From NCBI GenBank assembly GCA_029851415.1, contig CM056744.1, forward strand, positions 64,288,172 to 64,352,171: 64,000 bases of DNA. Direction: 5' to 3'. The notes beneath the pieces are model-generated. The model saw nothing but the letters and a program-made list of their open reading frames with translations. It had not been told where the DNA came from and searched no databases. The position numbers and the translations under genes were made by a program. The DNA comes from Eretmocerus hayati. Lineage: Eukaryota > Arthropoda > Insecta > Hymenoptera > Aphelinidae. Below are positions 21,315 to 32,213 of the stretch, piece after piece; the first letter of the stretch is position 1, and each line of letters opens with the position of its first letter.

Positions 21315-23785
21315 TCACGTGCATGTATGGAATGCATGTCTAAATCGCGCTACGGAGCCAAATATGTCAATTTCCTTGAAAGAAAGTGTCCAGATGAGGT
21401 TTACTCGAGACGTCGTAGGTTGCCGCTGTCTCGTAGATGACGTTTGTGTACATCTCGTTTGGATACTTTTTTGAGTGGAATTGACATACATATAGCCGTC
21501 GACTCGTATATTGTCAAAAAGTACGCGCTCGCGACCCTTTCCGGCGTACTGGATCTCAACGCGGTGCACCTCTCCTAGATACGTACAATATTCGAAAGCC
21601 TTTTGGCTCTGTTTATCAGCTCTCACGTAACCACGCGCTGGTATCACCCCTATGACTTTGTCTTCCATGAATGTCGTCATGAAAGCTGCGGTGCACGCCC
21701 CAGCTAGAGGCACAGAACCTGTGAAGGGACATACATTCGTCAATTCAATAAACATATTGCGGAACTGGAGAATAGCCTGAGGGAGGACCGTTACGTCTTG
21801 TTCACAGTACTTGAGTTACTCAGCTTGCAAATTGAATGTGCCGTGGCATACTGTAGGATACCATTCTTCGGAATCAATGCGTTCACTGACGGACATATTA
21901 TCAGGATCATCAAATTCCTGAGCAGGCCAATTATCGTTGTATGTGGCGTTGTTCTTTGTATTTAATTCGTGGGGGAAGAAACCTTCTGTAACAGCGAGAC
22001 CAAATGTTTTTGGGTATGCACGTAGCTCCATAGTGAGAAAACTGTGAGCATCGAGTATGACTACGTTCCTTATGTGGGCGGATTTGATTTGAAGACCATA
22101 CATAATAACGTGTGGCGCGACTCCGGAGCCTTTAATCATGAAATTTTCGTTCAATTTTTCGAGAAGAAAATGCACGTCGTACCGTCCTCCACAGTGAGCG
22201 AAAATGATTCGTCGTGCAAATCTTTTTTTAGGATGATGCAAAATTAAATCTGAGAATTTCCGTACAGGATCATCTCTTTCCTCGTCGGATATTTCACTTG
22301 CCACGCAGTAAAGACAACTTTGCGTCAAGTCTTCGTTTCATCTGCAACAATCGCAGATTAGTTGCGCGACTAATAAACATACAACATGCTTATACTGGAT
22401 GCTGTTGGATCGAGATTGTCTTTGAATTTTTCGCCCTGCTCCGATTCAATGTCGAAAGAAACAAATTGATTATCGGGGTGGTAGTGGGGAGCATTTGGAT
22501 CTCCCACCCGAACGGGAGCCTTCACGCGGATGTAACACTGATCGTTAGGGTTATGCTTGCTCCGACAGTCGACGCAATAACTGACCCCGCACTCGTGCTT
22601 GTCAAACATCATATCATACTGCTTGTAACAGTCAACACAAATACGTATCTTCTCGCAAACGGTCGCGATTGCATTCTTTGAATTATTATAATACGAACCT
22701 CGTCTCTCATGACTATCGAAACATTTTTGACTCACGAAAACTCTATTGCAATCGTTACATGGTACATCGTATAACGCTGGTTCACAAGGATTAAACGAAA
22801 TACAAGCCTCGCATTTTTCAGTGCACTTATGACTAGAGCTAGCTTTGTATGACCTATAACAAAGTGGACAAGCAAAGTGATGAGTCGGGTGTCTGTGTAT
22901 GAATCTTGCAACGCCTAAAAAGTTTATGAAGGCCTCGTAATGAGACCTCTCTTCGTCGAGCGCCAGAATTATTGTGTCTTTGTATCGGAGTGTTGACACG
23001 GCGCTTCGAAACTCCTCTCTGCCATTATATATGGGCTTCTCTTGAGGACCCGCGCCTATACCCTCAAGTCTAAACACAATGAGACCGAAACCATCTCTCA
23101 CGAGATAGATTTGGAATTTCATGAGTTCCGGAATCCCACTACCTATATCAGGGCAAAGTACCCCGGCTTTCTCACAGAGCTCAAGAGCGTGGGTCTGCTG
23201 ATCAACCGTATCGCGAACTTCTTGCTTCGATGCTTTGGTTTTACTATTCTTTAGATATTCAATAGCGCAAACAATTGCACGTGGCAGGCACAAGTTGTGC
23301 TCGTTTGTGATTTTGATCATTGATTTCCCATAGCAGTGTTTAAGCGTGTCGTTGTCATCGGGATCACCACTACCTACCAGCTGGTTAGTATGTAGAAATA
23401 AATCACTGGCAACGGTTAAACCCTCTACCTCATTTAAATCATGACCTTCAGTTATAAGTCTAACCAATTCTTTGAGACCCTCAACAAACCAGTTTATACC
23501 CGTTGTAGGACTACTGGGGGGTCGAAATTTGGAAGTATTTTAACGTACTGTCGTGCGGAAATGATGACTGTACTCGCTACGGCTACCGATAACATGGACT
23601 GAATTTCTATTGTCTACTGGCAAAGAGAAGCGCGAGGCTCCATAACCCATTTGTTGCTGTTGCTGCTGCTGCTGCTGCTCGCCTCGTGTCACGTGAGGGT
23701 TGTCGGATATTCCAAGGTTATCTAACAACGAAGAAAAATCAAATTTTGTGAAGTTTGACCTCACGTCTATAGTATCAATATACAC
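21315..23785 (-). pseudogene. Truncated protein-primed-type DNA polymerase B (Polinton/Maverick-like)
   Basis: One frame runs 23785-22370 with a single TAA at 23540-23542; a second runs 22328-21315 with a TAA at 21816-21818; a frameshift near 22330-22370 joins them. The N-terminal part has a Gln run (near 23660-23680) and then LCLPRAIVCAIEYLK, a block shared by Polinton/adintovirus-type polymerases. It is followed by several Cys/His pairs (CPLC, CNDC, CVDC) that look like zinc-binding repeats. Exonuclease motifs are visible as FDIESE (Exo I), AHCGGRYDVHFLL (Exo II, with Cys where Asn is common) and YCEQDV (Exo III). The sequence ends soon after a VDGY block near 21490, before the palm motifs. 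The polymerase active site (SLYPS, DTDS-type) is missing, so it cannot replicate DNA. Function in the intact family is protein-primed replication of the element. Confidence 0.82.
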
Positions 23786-24026
23786 TTTGTGAAATGCACG
23801 AGTTTAGAAATTGATCCATTGGAAAGAATTTTACACTCTAAGATTGATGCACTTCTCAAAATTTGTACACTTCTGAAGAATCGATACAATTCGAGAATAA
23901 AAGATCCGTTTTCTTCCGGTCCTCTTCAACATATATCGCCAGTTACGTCAGGAGCTGGATGAAAAATTAGAAATACCGATTTAGACCTAACCCACTAACT
24001 CGTCATCCGCGCTGGGAGAAAATGAG
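23786..24026. other. Gap between PolB relic and acidic ORF
   Basis: No motif seen. It would hold the 5' flank of the polymerase gene and the 3' end of the acidic gene on the minus strand. Confidence 0.3.
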
Positions 24027-24737
24027 TTACTCGCCAATTCCGCTACCGCTGGTGCTGCGTGTGGACACTGCGGTGATGCTCGTAGAGGTATCATTGCTTG
24101 CATTGCTTCTGCTACTCGTGGTAGCGATGCTTGCACTGCAGCTGCTACCACTATCAGTCGTACCCGTACTTTTAGTACGACTCCTTTTGCAGGATCTCAC
24201 CTGACTAGCAACGCGACTCGTGCACTCGTGTTTTGACGAAGAGTCTCTACTCAATTCGATGATACTCTCTTCCTTAAGACAGTCTCCTTTGTCGTCGTCA
24301 CTCAGCATAATCAAAGGTATCATTTTTTGTTTTTGTCTTTGCACATCCTCACTTTTATCGGAAACTTCTCGCATATCACAGTCACTCGAGTCACTCTCAT
24401 AATCAGGATTGATCTGGTCTTCTTTTCTTCTTTCTCCTTCTGGTGATGGTTCATCACAGATTTCACTAAGTAGATCAATCGATTCTAGATCGTCTATCGC
24501 ATTTGACTCCGATGGGAGCATGCTCTGATTGAGCGACTCCTCGCCCATTTCGATGTCATCATGATGACGTTGGAGTTGATCATTCACGAGTTTGCGTAAA
24601 GCTCTGACACTCTCCCCCTGTCCGATTATCTCTAACAGCTCTGCATCCATCGGGACGATGAAGTCTGGTGGGACCTCGTTATCTCTGTTCTCCAGATACG
24701 CCCGAATGGTGGCCATCCTGATGGCGAAATCCATCAC
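24027..24737 (-). CDS. Acidic, serine-rich hypothetical protein (236 aa), probably of the Polinton-like relic
   Basis: The intact frame begins MMDFAIRMATIRAYLENRDN and an N-terminal third of about 75 residues looks folded and helical. The middle is strongly acidic (DYESDSSDCDMREVSD, MLSDDDKGD) and the C-terminal 60 residues are a Ser/Thr tail (TTDSGSSCSASIATTSSRS). No domain is recognised. An in-frame TGA lies just upstream of the first ATG codons, so the start at or near 24734-24737 is reasonable. It lies on the polymerase strand, 240 bp upstream of it. A TIR element sits immediately beyond its 5' end and may have displaced its promoter. It could also be a host gene exon; codon-level evidence is lacking. 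Confidence 0.5.
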   Translation of the reverse strand: MMDFAIRMATIRAYLENRDNEVPPDFIVPMDAELLEIIGQGESVRALRKLVNDQLQRHHDDIEMGEESLNQSMLPSESNAIDDLESIDLLSEICDEPSPEGERRKEDQINPDYESDSSDCDMREVSDKSEDVQRQKQKMIPLIMLSDDDKGDCLKEESIIELSRDSSSKHECTSRVASQVRSCKRSRTKSTGTTDSGSSCSASIATTSSRSNASNDTSTSITAVSTRSTSGSGIGE

Positions 24738-24779
24738 CGTTCACTGAATTTGATTGCCTAAAATGAATGCAAATACATA

Positions 24780-25804
24780 CCGTCAACCGGGGTAACTTTG
24801 GAACACGGGGAATGACTTTGGAGCAACCCATGAAAGAGTGGTTATCACGCACTGTTGGCTAACCAAATAATCCTGAGGCCTTAATACCGGTTTCCTCCAC
24901 TTGAGACAAGCATAAACAATGTTTTGCATTAGAGTGAGGGCCTTCATCAACTATTAATTCGTTTATAAGCTGATTTCTTCAGAAGTGCGTTTTCAACACA
25001 ACAAACAGTCTCTCGGAAAAAGTGGTGTGGTTCCGACTCCAGTCGGTCAAATTCGAGGTAGCTGAGCTAGATTTCACTTGTCTGTACACATATCTGGACG
25101 AATCCATTGTTACATTGGAGTATTTCCACGAAGTTTCAATTTTGTAGAGTGAAAACTGACAAGTATGTATTTTTATCAGACACCGGGGTAACTCTGGAAC
25201 ACTTGTTCATGTACTCCCAATCATTTCTCAAGATCCATACCATCCCCAAATTCTACATACTTGAGTAGCCGTTGATGAGAGCTCCGAATTGAGCCAAAGA
25301 ACGTCTCATTTTGACCCATGGAAGCCAAATTATGGCAGTTTTCGTCAGAAACCGACTGTGAAGGTATTTTCCTCCTTGAGAGTTAACAGTTTTGCAGACA
25401 GTGAGGAATGCTGAAGGCGTCTATGCTTAATCATAGAAGTTCAATTCAACCAAACGGACTTTCATAATAGGTCAATGGGAAGCTAAGACACTCAGCTTTT
25501 GATTACTGATGATGATAATCGATGGCGTGACCTAGTTTATGAATCAATTGACGAATAAACAATGATAACAATCTCTGTTCCAAAGTTACCCCCGTCCGTG
25601 TCTAACTTTAAAACATGACTTTCAGCGCTCATTGCTCCAACCAGATATGTCCAAATGGACCTCATAAGCACCGCAATCGAGAGCTGAGACTGTAAGCTTC
25701 CGTTTGACTACAGATACAATGCACTTTCGATGTAAGACGTTCAAGTTTCGCGAGGTTTAAGGAAAAAAATGCAATTTTTGTTCCAAAGTTACCCCGGTTG
25801 ACGG
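24780..25804. mobile_element. TA-flanked MITE-like element with perfect TIRs, 1.02 kb
   Basis: A perfect inverted repeat of 27 bp including the TA (24778-24804 and 25780-25806) starts TACCGTCAACCGGGGTAACT. The interior repeats the inner half: CCGGGGTAACTCTGGAACAC in direct orientation near 25183 and GTTCCAAAGTTACCCCCGTC inverted near 25577. There is no transposase frame. The TA duplication and TIR suit a Tc1/mariner-like non-autonomous element. Confidence 0.85.
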
Positions 25805-25810
25805 TATGAG

Positions 25811-25833
25811 TTATTGACAGTTGCTATCACTAT

Positions 25834-25882
<49 letters not shown>

Positions 25883-26206
25883 ATCATCAATAGGAGGATC
25901 TGGAATGTGACACTTACCATTATTACTCGTTCCAATCATGTCACGAGCTATAGAACTGGCGTTTTCCCCCTTGATATTCTCCCCAGCAGCAGCTACTCCA
26001 ATGACTTCGTTATCGTCGTACTCCGCTATGAAGAGAATCTTGATTAGTGGTCTGTTGATGTACAAACTAACAATAGTTTAAATGAAAAAAGTCACCTTCG
26101 CTAAAGTCATCCCCCTGCGGTATGTCTCCCAAATCGCGTTCGAAAAATCGATCCTCGATTCTAGCCAATTCTTCCTCTACCATTTGGGCATCGTAATGAG
26201 CCCTCT
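25811..26206 (-). CDS. Possible spliced gene: two exons (26206-26096 and 26025-25918), unrecognised
   Basis: On the minus strand an acceptor (TCTATTTTCAG) precedes an open exon encoding ERAHYDAQ-like sequence (reading RAHYDAQMVEEELARIEDR), which ends at a GTGACT donor. A 70-nt intron ends CTTCATAG, and a second open exon (EYDDNEVIGVAAAGENIKG) ends at a strong GTAAGT donor at 25917. Phases agree across the first intron. If the second donor is not used, the frame runs on into a poly-Asp tract encoded by a (GAT)n microsatellite and stops at about 25811, beside the TIR element. Protein family unknown; the acidic bias resembles the neighbouring ORF at 24027-24737. No downstream exon could be joined in frame. 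Confidence 0.4.
25830..25885. repeat. (ATC)n / (GAT)n microsatellite with adjoining (AGC)n
   Basis: About eleven ATC units are followed by short CAG/AGC units. On the minus strand it reads as poly-Asp preceded by poly-Ala. Confidence 0.85.
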
Positions 26207-26209
26207 CTG

Positions 26210-26670
26210 AAAATAGATAAAATTCATGAAATGTCAATACTTCACAATCTATTGCAAATGATAATAATGAATTATGGAAACTCGCCCTCAGCCCTCCATT
26301 CTTTGCGGCCCATTTGTGCTCCTCTGCACACCTGCGCAGCCACCTGTCGACGAATGATGCAAGTCCAGATTACGTTTGGACTCTATGCGCCCAAATTTTC
26401 GAAATCTATTCCGACACATGACCACCCTCCCTCTAATCCTTCACAGCATCCCAAGGGCTACACCCCCACCCTGTTCAGCAGCGCACGGCGTGCCAGTGGT
26501 GGAAATTAGTTCGCCTGGAATGTCGCCCAAATCCGCAAATGGGGTTCGATTCATAGTGCCAAAAAACAATGGAATTTCATCAACAGGAAATCAAAACTGT
26601 TCCTTTTTGCAAATTAGATTAAATATATGGAGTAGGTTTTTCAGAAGCAACTTGCGTTCTCCTCAGACAG
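26210..26670. other. Region with an exon-like echo, otherwise unassigned
   Basis: On the minus strand near 26540-26515 the frame reads ADLGDIPGELIS, which resembles RDLGDIPQGDDF in the exon at 26206-26096. This may be a diverged duplicate or a chance match; stops follow. Confidence 0.3.
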
Positions 26671-27027
26671 TCAATTGGTTCGTGGAAGAAATTCGGGATG
26701 AGCAGATTCGACGATTTTTTCGGACCACAATTCCAAGCTGTCCTTTCCATTTAGAAGCTTGAGCGATTGGACCAAATGACTCAGAAGAATATGTGAGTCT
26801 AGAGTCTCCGAAAAGCTTAAGGTGCCAAATTCTTTGTGTAACTTTTTTTGTAAGTCATGAATGTCAGATATGGATTTCTCCCGTTTCAAGGAGAAACATG
26901 ATTCGACAGTTCCACTCACGGACTTGAAGGCGGAAAGGTGAGGTTTCAAGATCGAAAGGCTTGCATTCTCTCGGACTTCTCTATCAAGAAGTTGGTCAAT
27001 CTGTTTTAGTAGTTTTCGAATAGCCAC
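26671..27027 (-). pseudogene. Gag-like fragment, possibly BEL/Pao (DUF1759-like)
   Basis: The 118-codon frame is helical, with LLKQIDQLLDREVRENASLS, then a DLQKKLHKEFGTL segment and DSHILLSHLVQSLKLL, followed by ELWSEKI. This Leu-spaced order resembles the C-terminal half of the DUF1759 gag domain of BEL/Pao elements. No zinc knuckles, protease or LTRs are nearby, so it would be an isolated fragment. The assignment is tentative. Confidence 0.3.
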
Positions 27028-27029
27028 GT

Positions 27030-27885
27030 GAAAATTATGTTTGCATACTTGCTGCGAGTGAACAAACTGATATCATGGTAATAGCCATGAGCTTTTCGTA
27101 ATTTACAGGTTTAGTGAGTTCTCTCATTCTCATGAGACCAAAAATACAAATATAAAACAAAAGCTACGTGGGATCGTGGCGCGTATCACCGAAACTCACA
27201 CTCACACGTTCAATTTTCGCACGTATGCAATTCATTCAAGCCACGAACATGGACTACGTCAGTACATATATTGACGGACGCCCATAGTTGTATATTGTAG
27301 TGTATATCAAATATCTGTGATTCCATATTCTACATTCATTTGATCTCTCGAGGAATGATCTTTGTAATACAATCGAAGATTTATTACGGGAATAGACAAG
27401 TACTTGCTTGATTCGCAAAAAGGAGCAGTCTCGATTTTATGTCGATGAAATTTCATCACTTTTTGGCAGTAGCAATCGAACCCCGTTCCCGGTTTTAGGC
27501 GACATTTCAGGCAAACTTTAATTAGCCACTGGCACCCCGTGAGCGATAGATTGCGCTCTTTCGACTGGTCAAATCTTCGGTCCTCTCCATTCATACGGCG
27601 CTTTTCACGCTATTTATCCCTGTCCGTAGCAGGTGTCGCCCACACTCCTTGTAGAACCCCTCATTGGCTATGCTAGTATGCTGTTGGCCACCCGAACCCT
27701 TTGCTACCTGTCCAATTCAAGGCTTGGTCAGTCGTTGTTTCTCTTTTGCCGAGCTTGACACCCCGTGGTGATCCTATCTACCCAGCAAGTCTAAACAAAA
27801 CCCATCAGTCTCTAAAATGTCGCCACGCGCCATAGTGACAGTGTTCTAAGAGTGAAGTGACCCAAGGCTTTCTTCTTTTTGCACA
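27030..27885. other. Intergenic, upstream of PC4-like copy 2
   Basis: No domain seen in the short minus-strand frames near 27307-27594. CATCAGTCTCT near 27803 is an initiator-like sequence about 80 bp upstream of the next ATG, but no clear TATA box was found. Confidence 0.35.
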
Positions 27886-28702
27886 ATGGCAGGAGTCCTT
27901 GCAGTTGGAACCACCAAGACCAAGACAATGGGACTCGTGAAGGATGTGGACCTTCCTCTACTCTCGCGAATCACCCATGATCTGAATAAGTCAGCTTCTG
28001 AGAAAGTGATGGTAGGTCTGCAGGACTGTGGCACTTACACGACGGGGCGATACCGCCCTGTGATTGCATTACTAACCAGATGAAGACCATTGTCTACTTC
28101 TTCGACGCTGACGAGTGGTGTTACTAGAGAAGAAGTTTTACGTCATGTCGGACTACTTTGCGGACCAGAATAAGGATATCGACGTACCCCAAACATTCGA
28201 AATAGGTAACTACGATCTATCTCTGACAACTGCCTATACTGCCAAGAGCGTTGGACTTTCCCGTGCACAACCCAAGATCAACAACGATGATGGACCACGC
28301 TCAAAAAAAGACCGTACAAATGCTCCGGTACTGGGTGTGCAGTTTGTCACATTCGATACCTTGCGACATATCCGACCTCTCATCACGGCCGAACTTCAAC
28401 GTTTGAACCGAATCATAAGAGTAGTGAACGATATTCGTGACAATATACACCATAGTACGAAAGACGAGCTTTTCCACATCGATTTTGAATCACCCGATAG
28501 CTTAGGCATGACTCGTCGTTTCTTCGACCGAAAACGTGAAGAGATCAAGAAAAAAGTGCTTGAGACTCGTGATTACTCGACTGAACCTGATGTAAAAGAC
28601 AATTTTGGAATGATATTTTATGAAATGATAACTTATCACTGTGCTATATTCCATAATCATCGTGCTCAATTGTACCCCATTGAAGAATCTCAACAACTTT
28701 GA
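27886..28702 (+). pseudogene. PC4-like protein of Polinton-like relic, copy 2, frameshifted
   Basis: ATG at 27886 starts MAGVLAVGTTKTK; the frame stops at 28081. Related coding sequence continues in another frame near 28082-28125 and then in a third from about 28115 to the stop at 28700, so at least two indels are present. The segment EKVMVGLQDCG then RYRPVIAL corresponds to KRAFVGLEY and TYRPVVKL in the gene at 20274. FFDADEW followed by LLEKKFYVM corresponds to FDAKNWELFLEKM, and the distal GVQFVTFDTLRHIRPLI segment corresponds to the C-terminal segment of copy 1. No Ala-rich N-terminus is present. The shared layout supports common descent at low identity, and a PC4-like ssDNA-binding role is inferred only from the fold pattern. 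Confidence 0.5.
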
Positions 28703-28814
28703 ATAAATAATTTCATACCATTTCGAATTATGTTCATTTATATTGTCTCATAATTCACTGTGGCGATAAGCATTATGAATGATCATACTTTCATTAGATT
28801 CAGCGGTCTAAGAT

Positions 28815-28816
28815 AT

Positions 28817-28873
<57 letters not shown>
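28815..28873. repeat. (TA)n microsatellite
   Basis: Almost pure TA for about 59 bp, with one TAC interruption near its start. It abuts the likely 3' end of the non-LTR element that follows. Confidence 0.9.
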
Positions 28874-28875
<2 letters not shown>

Positions 28876-28889
28876 TCAGTTGGTTTTCT

Positions 28890-30640
28890 CGGGTCTACGC
28901 GTTTAGACCTTCAGACCACGAGGTCTATTGCCTCGGTAATCCACACTCCCGCTCGCATGCTTCTCAGCTGAAACCGATCCAGCATTCTTCCATGTTGGGA
29001 TGTATTTCCGCTGCTCAGCTTGTGAGAGGAGGGTGGGCCGTTCCTAGGTGTTTTGGCCTGTTTTGAGCGCTTGCACTGTTGAGGTTCGTTCACCACACGT
29101 ACGCTCGTGCTAGGCCCGGCCTCGCTTTCGACTAGGACGATAGTTGTCCTTTTCCGTATTGTGACGATACGCGATTTACGGGGTGGAGGCGCCCTTACGG
29201 AGCAGCCAGCGTTACAGAGACACGTTCACCACACGTTGCTCATACTAGGCTCGGGCGATATCTGGGTTGAAAAGGCCGTAGTCTCTGACTGCTTGGCAGC
29301 AATCACGCCATACGCTCCTGTCTTGTGCTCGATTTCTCCATACACTGGGATTGCGGCCCGTCATTTTTATCTTACTTAGCACGCTTTTTTCCAGGCTTAT
29401 ACGTGGTCCTCCCCTGCCCCGTCACGAGTCTGGTTTGTAATCCAGTACCCGACGCGCTACACGTTCCTCATCCATTCTCGCTACATGGCCCATCCACTGT
29501 GCCCTCCTGTAGTTGATGACATTGACAATACTCGGGGACCGGTAGAGTTGGAGCAACTCATCATTATATCTGATTGTAGGGATTCCTGAACTTTGATCAA
29601 TAGTTGTTCCGAAAATACTCCGCAGTATTTTATTCTCAAATACCTGGAACTTCCCTCCATCTAGCTGACCAAGTCTCGCATCCATAGAGAGTCACGGGTT
29701 GAATAATGGTTTTGTAAATCGTTATTTTGGCTTCGCGTGAGAGGTCTTTATCTCTGAACAGCTTTTGTAATGAGCCAAAACACCTATGTCTTGCGCTTAT
29801 TCTTTTATCAAACTCTACTCTCATGTTGTTATCGTGCGTTACTGTGGTTCCAAGATAGGGGAAATGGGGGACTTTCTCGAAGTAGTAATTCGCGATTTGG
29901 ATAGGATCTGTGTCGTCATCCGCTTTGTTACGCTCCATGACCATGTATTCCGTTTTCGACTCATTTACCTCTAGGCTTACTTGGGGTGAAGATAATTGCA
30001 ATTTCTTCTACATCCTGCTTGGTGTCGCCCATGACGTCCAGCTCATCCGCGTACCCTAGGAGTTTGATGACATCGTTTGCTTGGAGGCGGAGCCCACGTT
30101 TACTTTGAGCTAAAGGTCGTATGACGTATTCTAATAGAAAATTGAAAATTGAATTGTAAGAATGATATCCTCTTGGTTATTGCAATAACATTTTTGACGT
30201 GAGGTACCACGGTGCTTTCCACCAAGAAACCCGTACCTAACGCGTGGACGTTGGTACCCCCATGAAAGAATGGGTACTTCCCTACTCTGATTTGGTCCCT
30301 CCCAATGCATCTGGTCTCCTGTACTGTAAGGATATCAATATTATACTTCTACGCTTCCCGGCTTAGGCATTCGAGTGACCCAGGTTTATTCAAATTGCAA
30401 ACATTCCAGGTCCCCAGTATGATTTGCTGCTGATGTATCGTAGTAGTATGTGTGGACCTTAGTATTGGTATATTGCGGGTCCGTCGATGAGCACAGGCAG
30501 GAGGATGGCGAGCAGCCGGTATGTTGTGGGAGTATGGTGCCATCTCGTGTACCTGGGGTCCGTGCCTTTTAGGGCTGGTCCGAAAGCACTGGCTGTTGGA
30601 ACACTATGATATACGATCGTTTGATAGGATGGGTCAAGAT
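28890..30640 (-). mobile_element. Non-LTR retrotransposon (RTE-like), internally deleted
   Basis: The minus-strand order is a 5' segment with AP-endonuclease start, then directly RT palm and thumb sequence, then a C-terminal region and 3' UTR that ends by the (TA)n tract. Most of the endonuclease and the RT fingers are missing, so a large internal deletion has joined the two parts near 30130-30180. Upstream, near 30640-30740, short GCAAAGCCTC-type repeats look like leader sequence. Confidence 0.65.
29422..30410 (-). pseudogene. Endonuclease-RT remnant of the RTE-like element
   Basis: GTWNVCNLNKPGSLECL near 30410-30350 matches the start of an apurinic-type endonuclease (GTWNVR-type). After the deletion the frame shows LLGYADELDVMGDT, in which the RT catalytic YADD is YADE, then ESKTEYMVM, YLGTTVTHDNN and LYGCETW. 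A C-terminal part carries ILRSIFG, RRAQWMGHVARM and ARRVL. These are standard landmarks of RTE-like ORF2 proteins that nick target DNA and copy RNA. A mutated catalytic residue, stops and deletion make it non-functional. Confidence 0.7.
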
Positions 30641-30817
30641 CGGCGCAAAGCCTCTGACCCACCTTAAGGACGTTTGATAGGGCAGCTCAAGATCAGAGCG
30701 AAGCCTCCGCAGAGCAAAGCCTCCAACCCACCTCAACGACAACTTTCTCTCTTTTCTTTTTAGGAGTGAATGGGAAGTGAGACGCGATCTTTGCTTCGCC
30801 GCGAGGCGCAGGGGTCT

Positions 30818-31203
30818 CTGGATACTCTTAAATATGCAGAAAAAGCATAATTCGAACCAGGGGAGGGGAGACTTTAGGTTGGAAAAAAAATTTTTGTTTG
30901 CAAGTATACGTCCTTTTTGGTGGGAGGGAGGCTGAGATATGATTCTATCTCATCGTCAGTGGGCTATTTTTTTGCAGAAAAAAGAGAAAAAAATCCGTAG
31001 TTCTATTTTGGCCGGTGAGTAAAGGGTTGAATCTAGTGCGGCTGTTGCTGATCTAAGTACGAGCTTTTATGTCGCAAGCTCTGCAATTTCAAACTATCGA
31101 TGGGCTTGCAGGTCTGCAGCCTCGGCGAGTAGCTCTGGCGAGGCTCGGCGGTCCACGAGGCTCACCCGTTCGCTCTCACGGGCCGGGGGCAGTTTTGAAA
31201 TGT
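30818..31203. repeat. Direct repeat copy 1 (about 386 bp)
   Basis: It starts CTGGATACTCTTAAATATGC and ends near CAGTTTTGAAATGT. It is about 95% identical to 32505-32888 and in the same orientation. The ends are not TG...CA and no target duplication was found. Confidence 0.85.
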
Positions 31204-32213
31204 GAGCTTGCAAGCTCATATATTTGTTATTTGGGGCGTTAAAATATATTCAGAGTGAAAGGCTCGACGTTTTTCGCCAAGAAAGGAGTATCTGGCTATC
31301 TGGGTTGATCAAAAATTGTCCGTGCTTGGGGGTGAGAAAGCACACCGCGAGCTCTTGAAAAAGCTAGTGCAGATTTTACAGTCATCTAGTGCCACCTTTT
31401 ATCCAGTATTTCACGTGATAAGAGACTCTGATAGAATTGATGGCTTTTCGTAAAGCACGATCATTAGGCCGAGGTTTGAGAGTAACTTTTCTGCGATTTT
31501 TGAGTTTATTCCGTATGTAAGTCTATATTAGTGGCTGAATGTGCTGCGTGAGCTCCACTGTCATCTGGGATTGTTCATTACGAGTAATTTGAGCCCTCGT
31601 GAGCTATATTTGAGTGGACCATACTCGCGTAGAATGAGAAACGCGCATCAAAAGTGCAGATCGTGAGCTCACGTATTCGGGCTTCGATGGATCAAAATTT
31701 TTGCTATGGCCCTGTTTTCATAGTAGATGAGGGAGATATAGTAGAAAAGAGTAAATAAAACGTGTTCACTCGGATAATAAAGTCTCTGAGTCCCGTCTGG
31801 CTGTCGCAGCAGGCGGGCTGGTTGGCCGTCCTTCCGATTTACACAGCAAGGTGGCGATTGTTCAGCAGGTGGTCGCGGCGCACTGTTACACTTCCAGCAA
31901 AAACTACACCTGCACGACCCGATGTTTGCGTTCCACATCACACACGTGTACCGACGGACGAGCTAACATTTCATTTTTTGACTTTTGACTCGAGTTGATC
32001 GCGATTCTTCAAAGAACGTGAGGCTGCCACGTCATATGGCCTCTTGTCTGTGACTGCAGGGCCGCTCCGTGGGGGTGCTATACTTGGGCTATGTACTTCA
32101 GAGAAGGACAGAAAGAGAGAGAAGGAGAGAGAGAGAGATAGATAGATAGATGGAGCAAGATCGAGCTAGAGAAGCATAGGTATATACGGCAATGCCTGTA
32201 TTAAGCTTACGTC
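31204..32213. other. Sequence between the two direct repeats, no gene recognised
   Basis: A short minus-strand frame at 31669-31941 has Cys pairs (CRCSFCWKC) but no recognised domain. (GA)n and (GATA)n tracts lie near 32105-32150. Confidence 0.4.

Noticed and set aside
24022..24204. Leucine-rich plus-strand ORF suggesting a membrane peptide
   Set aside because: It is the antisense of the Ser/Thr tail of the acidic ORF on the minus strand.
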